DNA of 64,000 bases from Pseudobacter sp. (GTDB lineage: Bacteria; Bacteroidota; Bacteroidia; Chitinophagales; Chitinophagaceae). Below the pieces are notes generated by a model. That model had not been told where the DNA came from and made no database searches. It saw only the letters and a list, made by a program, of their open reading frames with translations. The stretch is from positions 1-64,000 of the forward strand of contig JAFIGX010000010.1 in assembly GCA_017849455.1 (NCBI GenBank), written 5' to 3'. The translations under genes were made by a program, and so were the position numbers. Positions 44,781 to 51,983 of this stretch are shown piece by piece. How positions within the stretch are numbered: the first letter of the stretch is position 1; each line of letters opens with the position of its first letter.

Positions 44781-45002
44781 ATGAAATCAGTTACAAAAAA
44801 ATGGATTGAAGCAGGATACATTTTACAGAATGACCCTAAAGCTATAGTCCTATGTCCGGAATGTGGCGTTGGTTCTCTTATTGTTAAAGATGAACCAATC
44901 ATAAGTTCCAACAATAGAATAGATAGATATTTAATTTGTAATAATTGCGGCAAATGGAATGTTATCACAATGCAGTTGCCTTCCGACGAAACGAACGAAT
45001 AA
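44781..45002 (+). CDS. Probable immunity protein with zinc ribbon
   Basis: A 73-aa protein 12 bp after the Rhs-type tip, the usual immunity position. It carries a Cys4 zinc ribbon: Cys25/Cys28 in VLCPECGVGS and Cys53/Cys56 in LICNNCGKWN. No signal peptide, so cytoplasmic, which fits neutralising a toxin that acts inside the cell. I do not know a named family. Immunity function is inferred from position and size. Confidence 0.6.
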   Translation: MKSVTKKWIEAGYILQNDPKAIVLCPECGVGSLIVKDEPIISSNNRIDRYLICNNCGKWNVITMQLPSDETNE

Positions 45003-45016
45003 TCGGAATAAATTCA

Positions 45017-45094
45017 GATACAACTGCAAAGGGTGTTGAATTTGAGTTATCAAATCAACCAATTAGACAAGAATTATTAATATGTCAAACATGA
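45017..45094 (+). pseudogene. Leftover toxin tail before an orphan immunity gene
   Basis: An in-frame coding-like stretch ending 1 bp before the next gene: DTTAKGVEFELSNQP then IRQELLICQT and a stop (45092-45094). It runs back only to the end of the previous gene and has no start. The arrangement (toxin C-terminal residues directly before an immunity gene) is what remains when a toxin-immunity cassette has been displaced and most of the toxin lost. Confidence 0.45.
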
Positions 45095-45095
45095 A

Positions 45096-45380
45096 ATGAA
45101 TTTTTGCTGTGATCGATTTATGAGCCATTTTGCAGTTAATGCTTACGACAAAGATGGCAAGGTATTAGTTGAACGATTTCCGTCAATAAAAATTGTTAAA
45201 CCGGAATCTACCAGTGGAGAAAAAATTATTAAGCCATATAGGTATCTGTTTGTTTGTGGGCCTATAAATGAGAAGTCACCCTTCATCAATATGGCGTATC
45301 GCCCATTTTGTGGGACATCTTTGTTTAAATTTTATGCTGACGATAATTATCTTCATGAACAGAGTGTTCACTTTTTTTGA
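45096..45380 (+). CDS. Orphan immunity-type protein, FCC family
   Basis: A 94-aa cytoplasmic protein. The start NFCCDRF and the end NMAYRPFCGTSLFKFYADDN, YLHEQS match a recurring small-protein group linked to Rhs tips in Bacteroidota: a Cys-Cys pair at the N-terminus, an Ile-rich middle, and an FCPxCG-like turn followed by LxxFY and Y.xE. Here the turn reads RPFCG, lacking the first Cys, so metal binding may be lost. With the toxin tail before it, it is best read as a displaced immunity gene. Confidence 0.6.
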   Translation: MNFCCDRFMSHFAVNAYDKDGKVLVERFPSIKIVKPESTSGEKIIKPYRYLFVCGPINEKSPFINMAYRPFCGTSLFKFYADDNYLHEQSVHFF

Positions 45381-45458
45381 TAGTTAAAGGGAGTAATTAC
45401 GTAAGACTTTAAAGGATGATGCATGCGTGAGTGGTTAATATGCTAAGTTATATGCGCA

Positions 45459-45974
45459 ATGCAGACACCAGCACAGAGAGTTAAGTTAAATAATAAGTTG
45501 ATGAATTCCACGGCTAATAAGCAAATAGATACTATGCAGAACAGTGAAGATAATTTGCTGGAACTAATAGCAGAATATGTTTCTTGTGTAAAGTACTCCT
45601 GTTCCTTTTTACGGGAGATATATAATGGCGATGAAACCTTTCTGTACGCATACAAAATTTTAAAGTTAATTCCGAAAGAAGGCCGTATTGATGAGGTTTA
45701 CTATAATTTCCATGGGAAAGGATGTTCTTTTGACTATTCGGATTTTACCATAGAAGTTGATTTTGGGTTTGATGGAAGACGATGTGATGGGTTCGATTTA
45801 TATCGAATCGAGTTATTTTACAGATTCAGAATTGAAAAATATACAAGTCTTCTGGGTAATAAATTAGAGGATACATTTAATGCATTTATGAAAAAGGGTT
45901 TTATTGCAAAACATCCTCAAGATCCCAATGGCACTTTATTTTATTTGTCTTCTTCTTTAAAAGAATCAATGTGA
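45459..45974 (+). CDS. Immunity-type protein, DUF6896-like
   Basis: A protein of up to 171 aa; ATG 45459 gives the longest form, but ATG 45534 (MQNSEDNLLELIAEYVSCVK) matches the usual family start and is equally likely. Core: YYNFHGKGCSFDYSDF and IEVDFGFDGRRCDGFDLYRI, the signature of DUF6896, a family found at immunity positions in polymorphic-toxin loci. Cytoplasmic. Its stop overlaps the next start by 4 bp (GTGA), so it is co-translated with the second transglutaminase-like gene. No matching toxin remains beside it. Confidence 0.62.
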   Translation: MQTPAQRVKLNNKLMNSTANKQIDTMQNSEDNLLELIAEYVSCVKYSCSFLREIYNGDETFLYAYKILKLIPKEGRIDEVYYNFHGKGCSFDYSDFTIEVDFGFDGRRCDGFDLYRIELFYRFRIEKYTSLLGNKLEDTFNAFMKKGFIAKHPQDPNGTLFYLSSSLKESM

Positions 45975-47026
45975 AGGCGGCCGTAGCTTATTTCATATTA
46001 TTTTCCTTGACTGTTTGCAATTTGAAGGGACAATCTGCAGTGTTTGATACCACGTATGAACGAGCCTATCTCACTACTTTGAACATGCTTTCTAATAAGG
46101 AAGCGTTACTTTTTAAGAAAGCAGTATTTCTAACCGAGAATGCTTTTTTAGAAACAAAATTATCATACGATGATTTCGAAACTTCGATTCAAAGTCTAAT
46201 TTCTTTAGGTCAAGCATGGATAAAAGCAAATCCATTATTGAACTATCATAATCAGGATAGTACATCAGTACATGGGAATGGGGCAATATTTGCTTTGTTG
46301 ACGGATACAATTACTATTAAGTTTATTGATGCGACTGTGAAAAAACATTATCCTTTCACCTACGATTTTGATGATTCCTTTGCTGACCAGGATTGGAGAA
46401 AAATGTTTGTCACAAAATTATTGGTAACTAACTCTGGAAATTGTCATTCGTTACCTTACTTATATAAAATCCTTGCTGATGAAATGGGGGTGAAAAATTG
46501 CTGGCTTTCATTTGCGCCTAGTCATATCTATATTAAAAACCGATGCCAAAAAATTGGCTGGTACAATACGGAATTAACCAGCGGTGAGCATCCCCTTGAT
46601 GCATGGATTATGGCATCAGGATACATTTCCACAGATGCTATTCGTAGCGGCATATATATGGATACATTGAGCAGCCAGCAGGCTGTAGCTAATTGCGTCT
46701 TGGATTTGGCAAAAGGATATGAAAGGAAATATAAGTTATATACTGATAGTTTTATTATTAGATGCTGTGATCTTACATTAAAGTATCATCCAAATAATAT
46801 TAATGCCATAATCTATAAGGCAGAGACCCTGAAAAAGATGTACCAAATTTATCAGAAGGTGAGCCCTGCATTAACCAAAATAGTTTATCTGGACATGGAG
46901 AAACTGTACATTCAAGCCATGGATTTAGGGTATAAGGAAATGCCAGGTAAAATGTATAAAGAATGGCTGCGATCAATGGCTACTCAAAAGAAAAAATATA
47001 GTAATAGAAAGGTCCATAGGCCATAG
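45971..47026 (+). CDS. Secreted transglutaminase-like protein B
   Basis: A 351-aa paralogue of the gene at 42200, starting at GTG 45971 with a Sec signal (MKAAVAYFILFSLTVCNLKG). The core has SGNCHSLPYLYKILADEM (Cys158), WLSFAPSHIYIKN (His185) and WYNTELTSGEH (Asn199). It shares with the first copy KMFVTKLL-type, AVFLTEN-type, GYISTDAI/IYMDTLSSQQ and YHPNNINAIIYKAE blocks; it lacks the Pro/Gln-rich segment and the coiled tail. Last gene of the island, translationally coupled to the DUF6896-like gene. Confidence 0.72.
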   Translation: MKAAVAYFILFSLTVCNLKGQSAVFDTTYERAYLTTLNMLSNKEALLFKKAVFLTENAFLETKLSYDDFETSIQSLISLGQAWIKANPLLNYHNQDSTSVHGNGAIFALLTDTITIKFIDATVKKHYPFTYDFDDSFADQDWRKMFVTKLLVTNSGNCHSLPYLYKILADEMGVKNCWLSFAPSHIYIKNRCQKIGWYNTELTSGEHPLDAWIMASGYISTDAIRSGIYMDTLSSQQAVANCVLDLAKGYERKYKLYTDSFIIRCCDLTLKYHPNNINAIIYKAETLKKMYQIYQKVSPALTKIVYLDMEKLYIQAMDLGYKEMPGKMYKEWLRSMATQKKKYSNRKVHRP

Positions 47027-47359
47027 TGCGGTAAAACGAAAATAGCCTGGTACCGAGTTTTTTTTCTGATATCGAAATGACGTGGGCTTGTTATCCCCCA
47101 TATCTTCATTAAAGGATTGGTCTTATTTTCTGAAAAATACCACCGACCTATGAACCCAAAAGATTTTATCTTAGCATAAGCGAAGATCATTTCCATTTAT
47201 ATCCTTCCCTAACCCGCCCTGGAAAAGACCGGCCTTCCTTATGCCCGTCTGCATGACCTTTACGAAATGTTAAAGTCTTAACATTGACCGTAAACAAGGT
47301 AACACAATTGCCGTCAGATTTCTTGTAGCACCAGCTTACGAATCATAAATGATGATTGT
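47027..47359. promoter_or_regulatory. Region between toxin island and efflux operon, with palindrome
   Basis: 333 bp without a gene. It contains a perfect 20-bp palindrome, AATGTTAA (47266-47273) - AGTC - TTAACATT (47278-47285), 74 bp before the tolC start; this has the size and symmetry of a dimeric regulator site and probably controls the efflux operon. A T-rich stretch follows a GGTACC at about 47054; it is not a convincing terminator. Confidence 0.5.
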
Positions 47360-48694
47360 ATGGTTACCAATAAAATAGCGACATTGATCGGCGCAGTCTT
47401 TCTATGCAGTGGCGTTTTGCATGCGCAGGATACATTGCAGCAGGTGCGGAAATGGAGCCTGCAGGATTGTATCGAATATGCGAAACGGAATAATATCCAG
47501 ATCAATAACCTGCGGCTTACCAAAAAATCCACAGAACAGGACTTCCTGCTTGCCAAAGCAGCCAGGGACCCTACCCTGAGCGGTACCGTTACCCAATCGT
47601 TTACCAATAGTAAGAATGCCAATCCGGTGATCGGAGGGTTCCAGACGCAATCCAGCTTTGCGGGCAATTACTCCCTGAACTCATCGGTCACACTTTATAA
47701 TGCCGGATACATCACCAATGATATCAAACAGAAAGACCTGCTGGAACGATCGGCAGACCTGAATGTACAACAGGCACAGAATGATATTACGCTCCAGGTT
47801 ACACAGGCATACCTCAATATCCTGCTCACCAAAGAGAATATCCTGTACCTGCAGGACCTCGTCAATACTTCCCTCGCACAACAACAACAAGGCCAGCAAC
47901 GGTTCAATGCGGGAAGCATTGCCAGGAAAGACCTGGTACAATTGCAGGCACAGACAGCTACCGATAAATACACACTCGCCACAGCACAAAATGCCTTGCG
48001 GCAAAATACCCTTGTGCTGAAGCAACTGCTGCAACTCCCTTCCGAAACCAACTTCGATGTAGCATCTCCCGATACACTGATAACGAAACAACTCGTCTCC
48101 TCCCTGCGTGAAGCCCAGGAAACGGCAATGCTCACCAGGCCCGAAGTGAAGAACGGGCAACTGGGCATCGAAACGGCGCAACTGGCCCTCGATAAAGCAA
48201 AGGCAGGATCGAAGCCTACACTGGGATTGGCCGGCAGCCTCTCTACCGGTTATTCAGATAACCAGTCGGAGAAATATTTCAACCAGCTCGATAATAATTT
48301 CTACCAAAGGCTTGGCCTCACCTTGTCCATCCCCATTTTCAACAACCGTATCGCCAAAACCAATATCGAAAAATCAAAGATCGGCATCGACGAAGCAAAG
48401 CTTTCATTGCAGAATACAAAAACGGTATTGTCGCAGGCCATTGAACAGACCTATATCAATGTGCTGAATGCGCAGAACCAGTATGATGCGGCACAGGAAC
48501 AATTGAAGTCGGCCCAGGAAAGTTATCGGATCGCCAATGAACAGCTCAGGCTGGGCGCCATTGCGACCGTCGATTTGGTACAACAAAAGAACCTGTATGT
48601 GCAGGCCATGCAATCCTTCATACAGGCAAAATACAATACTGTGCTCTATGCGAAGATCTATGAATTTTATATGAACCAGCCTATCACGCTATAA
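47360..48694 (+). CDS. TolC-family outer-membrane efflux protein
   Basis: A 444-aa outer-membrane channel subunit with signal peptide (ATLIGAVFLCSGVLHAQ) and two repeated OEP domains. Typical stretches: WSLQDCIEYAKRNNIQINNL (N-terminal), NITLQVTQAYLNILLTKENI (first coiled coil; with D before NIT), and the second repeat QAIEQTYINVLNAQNQYDAA and NEQLRLGAIATVDLVQQKNL. Trimers form the exit duct for the MacA-MacB-like pump encoded next. The gene ends 5 bp before the adaptor. Confidence 0.93.
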   Translation: MVTNKIATLIGAVFLCSGVLHAQDTLQQVRKWSLQDCIEYAKRNNIQINNLRLTKKSTEQDFLLAKAARDPTLSGTVTQSFTNSKNANPVIGGFQTQSSFAGNYSLNSSVTLYNAGYITNDIKQKDLLERSADLNVQQAQNDITLQVTQAYLNILLTKENILYLQDLVNTSLAQQQQGQQRFNAGSIARKDLVQLQAQTATDKYTLATAQNALRQNTLVLKQLLQLPSETNFDVASPDTLITKQLVSSLREAQETAMLTRPEVKNGQLGIETAQLALDKAKAGSKPTLGLAGSLSTGYSDNQSEKYFNQLDNNFYQRLGLTLSIPIFNNRIAKTNIEKSKIGIDEAKLSLQNTKTVLSQAIEQTYINVLNAQNQYDAAQEQLKSAQESYRIANEQLRLGAIATVDLVQQKNLYVQAMQSFIQAKYNTVLYAKIYEFYMNQPITL

Positions 48695-48699
48695 ACCGA

Positions 48700-49959
48700 A
48701 TGGATATGAAAAAGTTCAAGGTACTCCTTATCATTTTACTGATCGCTCTGGCAGGTGTAGTTGTGTGGTACTTTTTTTTCAGGAAACCAGCATTTCCGCC
48801 GGTGGTGAATACAGTAAAACCGCAATACGGCGATATCTCCAACAGCATTACGGCTACCGGCGCCATTCAGCCGATAGATACGGTATCTGTAGGATCGCAG
48901 GTTTCGGGCACTATCCAATATATTTATGCCGACTTCAATTCCAAAGTAAAAAAAGGCCAATTGATCGCGCAGTTGGATAAGACCGTTCAGGCAGCGCAGG
49001 TAAGCCAGATCGAAGCCAACCTGGCCAGTGCGCTCAGCCAGCTGACCTACCAGCAGGCGAATTTCAACCGGCAAACGGAATTATTCAATGTAGGCGCTAT
49101 CAGCAAGGCCGACAATGAAACAGCCATCAACCAGTATAATGCCGCAAAAGCGCAGGTCGACAATTTCCGCTCACAACTGCAGGCAGCAAAGAAAACCTTG
49201 TCTTTTACGGAGATCTATTCCCCGATCGACGGAACGGTATTGTCGCGCAATGTGAGCGCGGGGCAAACCGTAGCCGCCAGTTTCAATACGCCTACCTTGT
49301 TCGTCATTGCCAAAGACCTCACCAAAATGCAGGTACGTGCATCAGTGGATGAAGCAGATATCGGCAACGTGGTGGCAGGCCAGCATGTTTCTTTCACGGT
49401 AGACGCATTTCCCGATGACGTGTTCGATGGCACGGTGCTGGATATCAGGCTGAACCCTACTGTATCGGCCAATGTGGTCACTTATACTACATTGATCGAT
49501 GCTCCCAATGAAAAACTGAAATTGAAGCCAGGCATGACAGCCAGCGTGACCATCTATACCAAACAGGAAAAAAATGTGATGCTGGTCCCGTCGAAGGCAT
49601 TGACCTTCAGCCCTGATTCTACCCTTGCAAAACAATTTGTAATTATCGGGAAACCCAGGACCGGCGGCACTTTCAGAAAGCCTGCCGCAGACAGTACCCA
49701 TCATGTATCGAAAGATAGTACTGTCAAACCGGCTACGGTTTGGGTAAAACAGGGCGATAGCCTGATACAGAAGAGGGTCCATATCGGCCTCAACGACGAT
49801 ACGGAGGTGGAAGTAGTGAATGGGCTTTCGCCCGATGAGGAAGTGGTGTTGAGCATCGAGCAGGGCTCTTCCAAAACTGCCAAAAGCACTGATGCCACGA
49901 GAAGCCCTTTCATGCCGCAACGAAGGCCGTCGGGCACCGGAGGAAGACAGGGCAGATAA
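48700..49959 (+). CDS. macA: MacA-like periplasmic adaptor (HlyD/RND family)
   Basis: A 419-aa membrane-fusion protein: N-terminal membrane anchor ([19 protein letters not shown]), barrel and lipoyl halves ([40 protein letters not shown]), a coiled-coil hairpin (about 90-165; [20 protein letters not shown]) and a C-terminal membrane-proximal domain ([20 protein letters not shown]). It bridges MacB in the inner membrane and TolC. A Ser/Thr/Lys-rich, probably disordered C-terminal tail ([13 protein letters not shown] ... TGGRQGR) extends beyond the usual end. Middle gene of the tolC-macA-macB operon. Confidence 0.92.
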   Translation: MDMKKFKVLLIILLIALAGVVVWYFFFRKPAFPPVVNTVKPQYGDISNSITATGAIQPIDTVSVGSQVSGTIQYIYADFNSKVKKGQLIAQLDKTVQAAQVSQIEANLASALSQLTYQQANFNRQTELFNVGAISKADNETAINQYNAAKAQVDNFRSQLQAAKKTLSFTEIYSPIDGTVLSRNVSAGQTVAASFNTPTLFVIAKDLTKMQVRASVDEADIGNVVAGQHVSFTVDAFPDDVFDGTVLDIRLNPTVSANVVTYTTLIDAPNEKLKLKPGMTASVTIYTKQEKNVMLVPSKALTFSPDSTLAKQFVIIGKPRTGGTFRKPAADSTHHVSKDSTVKPATVWVKQGDSLIQKRVHIGLNDDTEVEVVNGLSPDEEVVLSIEQGSSKTAKSTDATRSPFMPQRRPSGTGGRQGR

Positions 49960-49986
49960 TAGTGTGAACAGAAACCAAGTAATATC

Positions 49987-50736
49987 ATGAACAACAAGAT
50001 CCTCGAAATAAGAAACCTGAAGCGCGAATTCATCATGGGCTCCGAGACCGTCCGGGCCCTGAAAGGTGTCAGCTTCGATATCGGCGCTGGTGAATTCGTC
50101 ACTATCATGGGTAGCAGCGGTTCGGGAAAAACGACCATGCTGAATATCCTTGGCTGCCTCGACAAACCTACCGATGGTGAGTACATTCTCGATGGCAACA
50201 ATATAAAATCGCTCAACAAGAATGAACTGGCACGCCTGCGCAACCGTAAGATCGGTTTCGTATTCCAATCGTACAATTTATTGCCCCGCACTTCCGCACT
50301 GGAAAATGTAGAGCTTCCCCTGTTATACAATTCAGGGATCTCTGCCAGGCAAAGACATGAAAAAGCGCTCTGGGCGCTGGAATCCGTGAAACTGGCAGAT
50401 CGCCTGCACCATACGCCCAGCCAGCTTTCGGGCGGGCAGCAGCAAAGGGTGGCCATTGCCCGCGCACTCGTGAACGAGCCGGTGATGTTACTGGCCGACG
50501 AAGCCACCGGCAATCTCGATTCGAGAACATCATACGAGATCATGGCGCTGATGCAGGACCTGAATACCAGCCAGGGCAAGACCATCATCTTCGTAACGCA
50601 TGAGCCGGATATCGCTTCCTTCAGTTCCAGAACTGTGATGCTGCGTGATGGCAAGGTGGTGAAAGATTTTAAGAATGAGAACAAGCGCAGTGCAAAAGAA
50701 GTACTGGATTCGATACCGGTGAGCGATGACTACTAA
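49987..50736 (+). CDS. macB: MacB-like ABC ATPase
   Basis: A 249-aa ATPase. Walker [14 protein letters not shown]-loop [16 protein letters not shown], signature [20 protein letters not shown], Walker [14 protein letters not shown]-loop FVTHEPD. The profile is that of the LolD/MacB class that drives FtsX-type permeases. Here the ATPase and permease are separate genes (12 bp apart) instead of the single fused MacB of E. coli. Energises export through MacA and TolC. Confidence 0.94.
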   Translation: MNNKILEIRNLKREFIMGSETVRALKGVSFDIGAGEFVTIMGSSGSGKTTMLNILGCLDKPTDGEYILDGNNIKSLNKNELARLRNRKIGFVFQSYNLLPRTSALENVELPLLYNSGISARQRHEKALWALESVKLADRLHHTPSQLSGGQQQRVAIARALVNEPVMLLADEATGNLDSRTSYEIMALMQDLNTSQGKTIIFVTHEPDIASFSSRTVMLRDGKVVKDFKNENKRSAKEVLDSIPVSDDY

Positions 50737-50747
50737 ATGATCATTTT

Positions 50748-51968
50748 ATGAACGCATTCAATCTCATACAGATCGCACTCCGGGCCCTGCAACGGAATAA
50801 GTTGCGGGCCTTCCTCACGATGCTGGGCATCATCATCGGGGTGGCCGCCGTGATCGCCATGGTGGCGATCGGGGAAGGCTCGAAGAAAAGTATCCAGGAC
50901 CAGATATCCGCCATGGGCTCCAATATGATCACCATCCGCCCCAACAGTAATGTTACGGGCGGCGCCAGGCTCGATGCCACTACCGTGCAGTCACTCACGG
51001 AAGATGATGTGGTAGCGCTTGAAAAGAATATGCAATACATCAATGCAGTATCACCCGCCGTTTCATCGAGAGGCCAGGCGATCAATGGCGCATTCAACTG
51101 GTCTACCACCATGCAGGGTGTGAGCCCCGACTATCTCCGGATCCGCGACTGGCCCATATCGGATGGCTTCAGCTTCAACGCTTCAGATGTGACCAGCGCT
51201 GCAAAAGTTTGCTTGCTTGGACAAACAGTGGTCGACAACCTTTTTCCCAACGGCGAAAGCCCGGTAGGTAAGATCATCCGGTTCAAGACGATACCGATGA
51301 AAGTGATCGGCGTATTGCAAAAGAAAGGAGAGAATGCATTCGGGCAGGACCAGGATGATATCATCCTCACACCTTATACTACTGTGCAGAAAAGGATACA
51401 GTCCAGCATTTATTTTCAGAATATCTACGCCTCTGCCATCGATGAAAATTCAACCGATGCCGCCACGCAGGAAGTGTCGGACGTACTGAGAAGGACGCAC
51501 CGGCTGAAACAGGGAGACGACGACGATTTTACCGTGCGTACCCAGGCGGAACTGATCAATACATTCAGCTCTACCAGCCAGTTGCTGACCGTACTGCTCG
51601 CCGCCATTGCCGGCATTTCACTGGTGGTGGGAGGTATCGGCATCATGAATATCATGTATGTATCGGTAACGGAACGTACACGGGAAATAGGATTGCGTAT
51701 GTCCATCGGCGCAAGAGGGATCGATATCCTGCTTCAATTCCTGATCGAAGCCATACTGATCAGCATTACCGGTGGAATTATCGGTATTGCGCTGGGGGTC
51801 ACCGCTACCAAAGTGGTGACTGCCTTCCTTTCCTGGCCAACATTGGTGACGCAGTCGTCTATTATTATATCCTTCATGGTTTGTGTGATCACTGGTGTCT
51901 TCTTCGGTTATTACCCTGCGCAAAAAGCTTCCAGGCTCGATCCCATCGAAGCGCTCAGGTATGAATGA
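50748..51968 (+). CDS. MacB-like permease
   Basis: A 406-aa inner-membrane protein with one N-terminal helix (FLTMLGIIIGVAAVIAMVAI), a MacB periplasmic core domain (about 45-270; ITIRPNSNVTGGARLDATTV) and a C-terminal three-helix FtsX block (LTVLLAAIAGISLVVGGIGI; RTREIGLRMSIGARGIDILL; PAQKASRLDPIEALRYE, the canonical end). Partner of the ATPase upstream. Substrate may be an antibiotic, peptide or lipid; unknown. It ends 15 bp from the convergent barrel protein. Confidence 0.93.
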   Translation: MNAFNLIQIALRALQRNKLRAFLTMLGIIIGVAAVIAMVAIGEGSKKSIQDQISAMGSNMITIRPNSNVTGGARLDATTVQSLTEDDVVALEKNMQYINAVSPAVSSRGQAINGAFNWSTTMQGVSPDYLRIRDWPISDGFSFNASDVTSAAKVCLLGQTVVDNLFPNGESPVGKIIRFKTIPMKVIGVLQKKGENAFGQDQDDIILTPYTTVQKRIQSSIYFQNIYASAIDENSTDAATQEVSDVLRRTHRLKQGDDDDFTVRTQAELINTFSSTSQLLTVLLAAIAGISLVVGGIGIMNIMYVSVTERTREIGLRMSIGARGIDILLQFLIEAILISITGGIIGIALGVTATKVVTAFLSWPTLVTQSSIIISFMVCVITGVFFGYYPAQKASRLDPIEALRYE

Positions 51969-51983
51969 TCACGAAGGAACTGT

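Noticed and set aside
49342..50684. Two long overlapping minus-strand frames (308 and 327 codons) over macA/macB
   Set aside because: They overlap each other and the clearly coding MacA, ATPase and permease genes; no recognisable motif.
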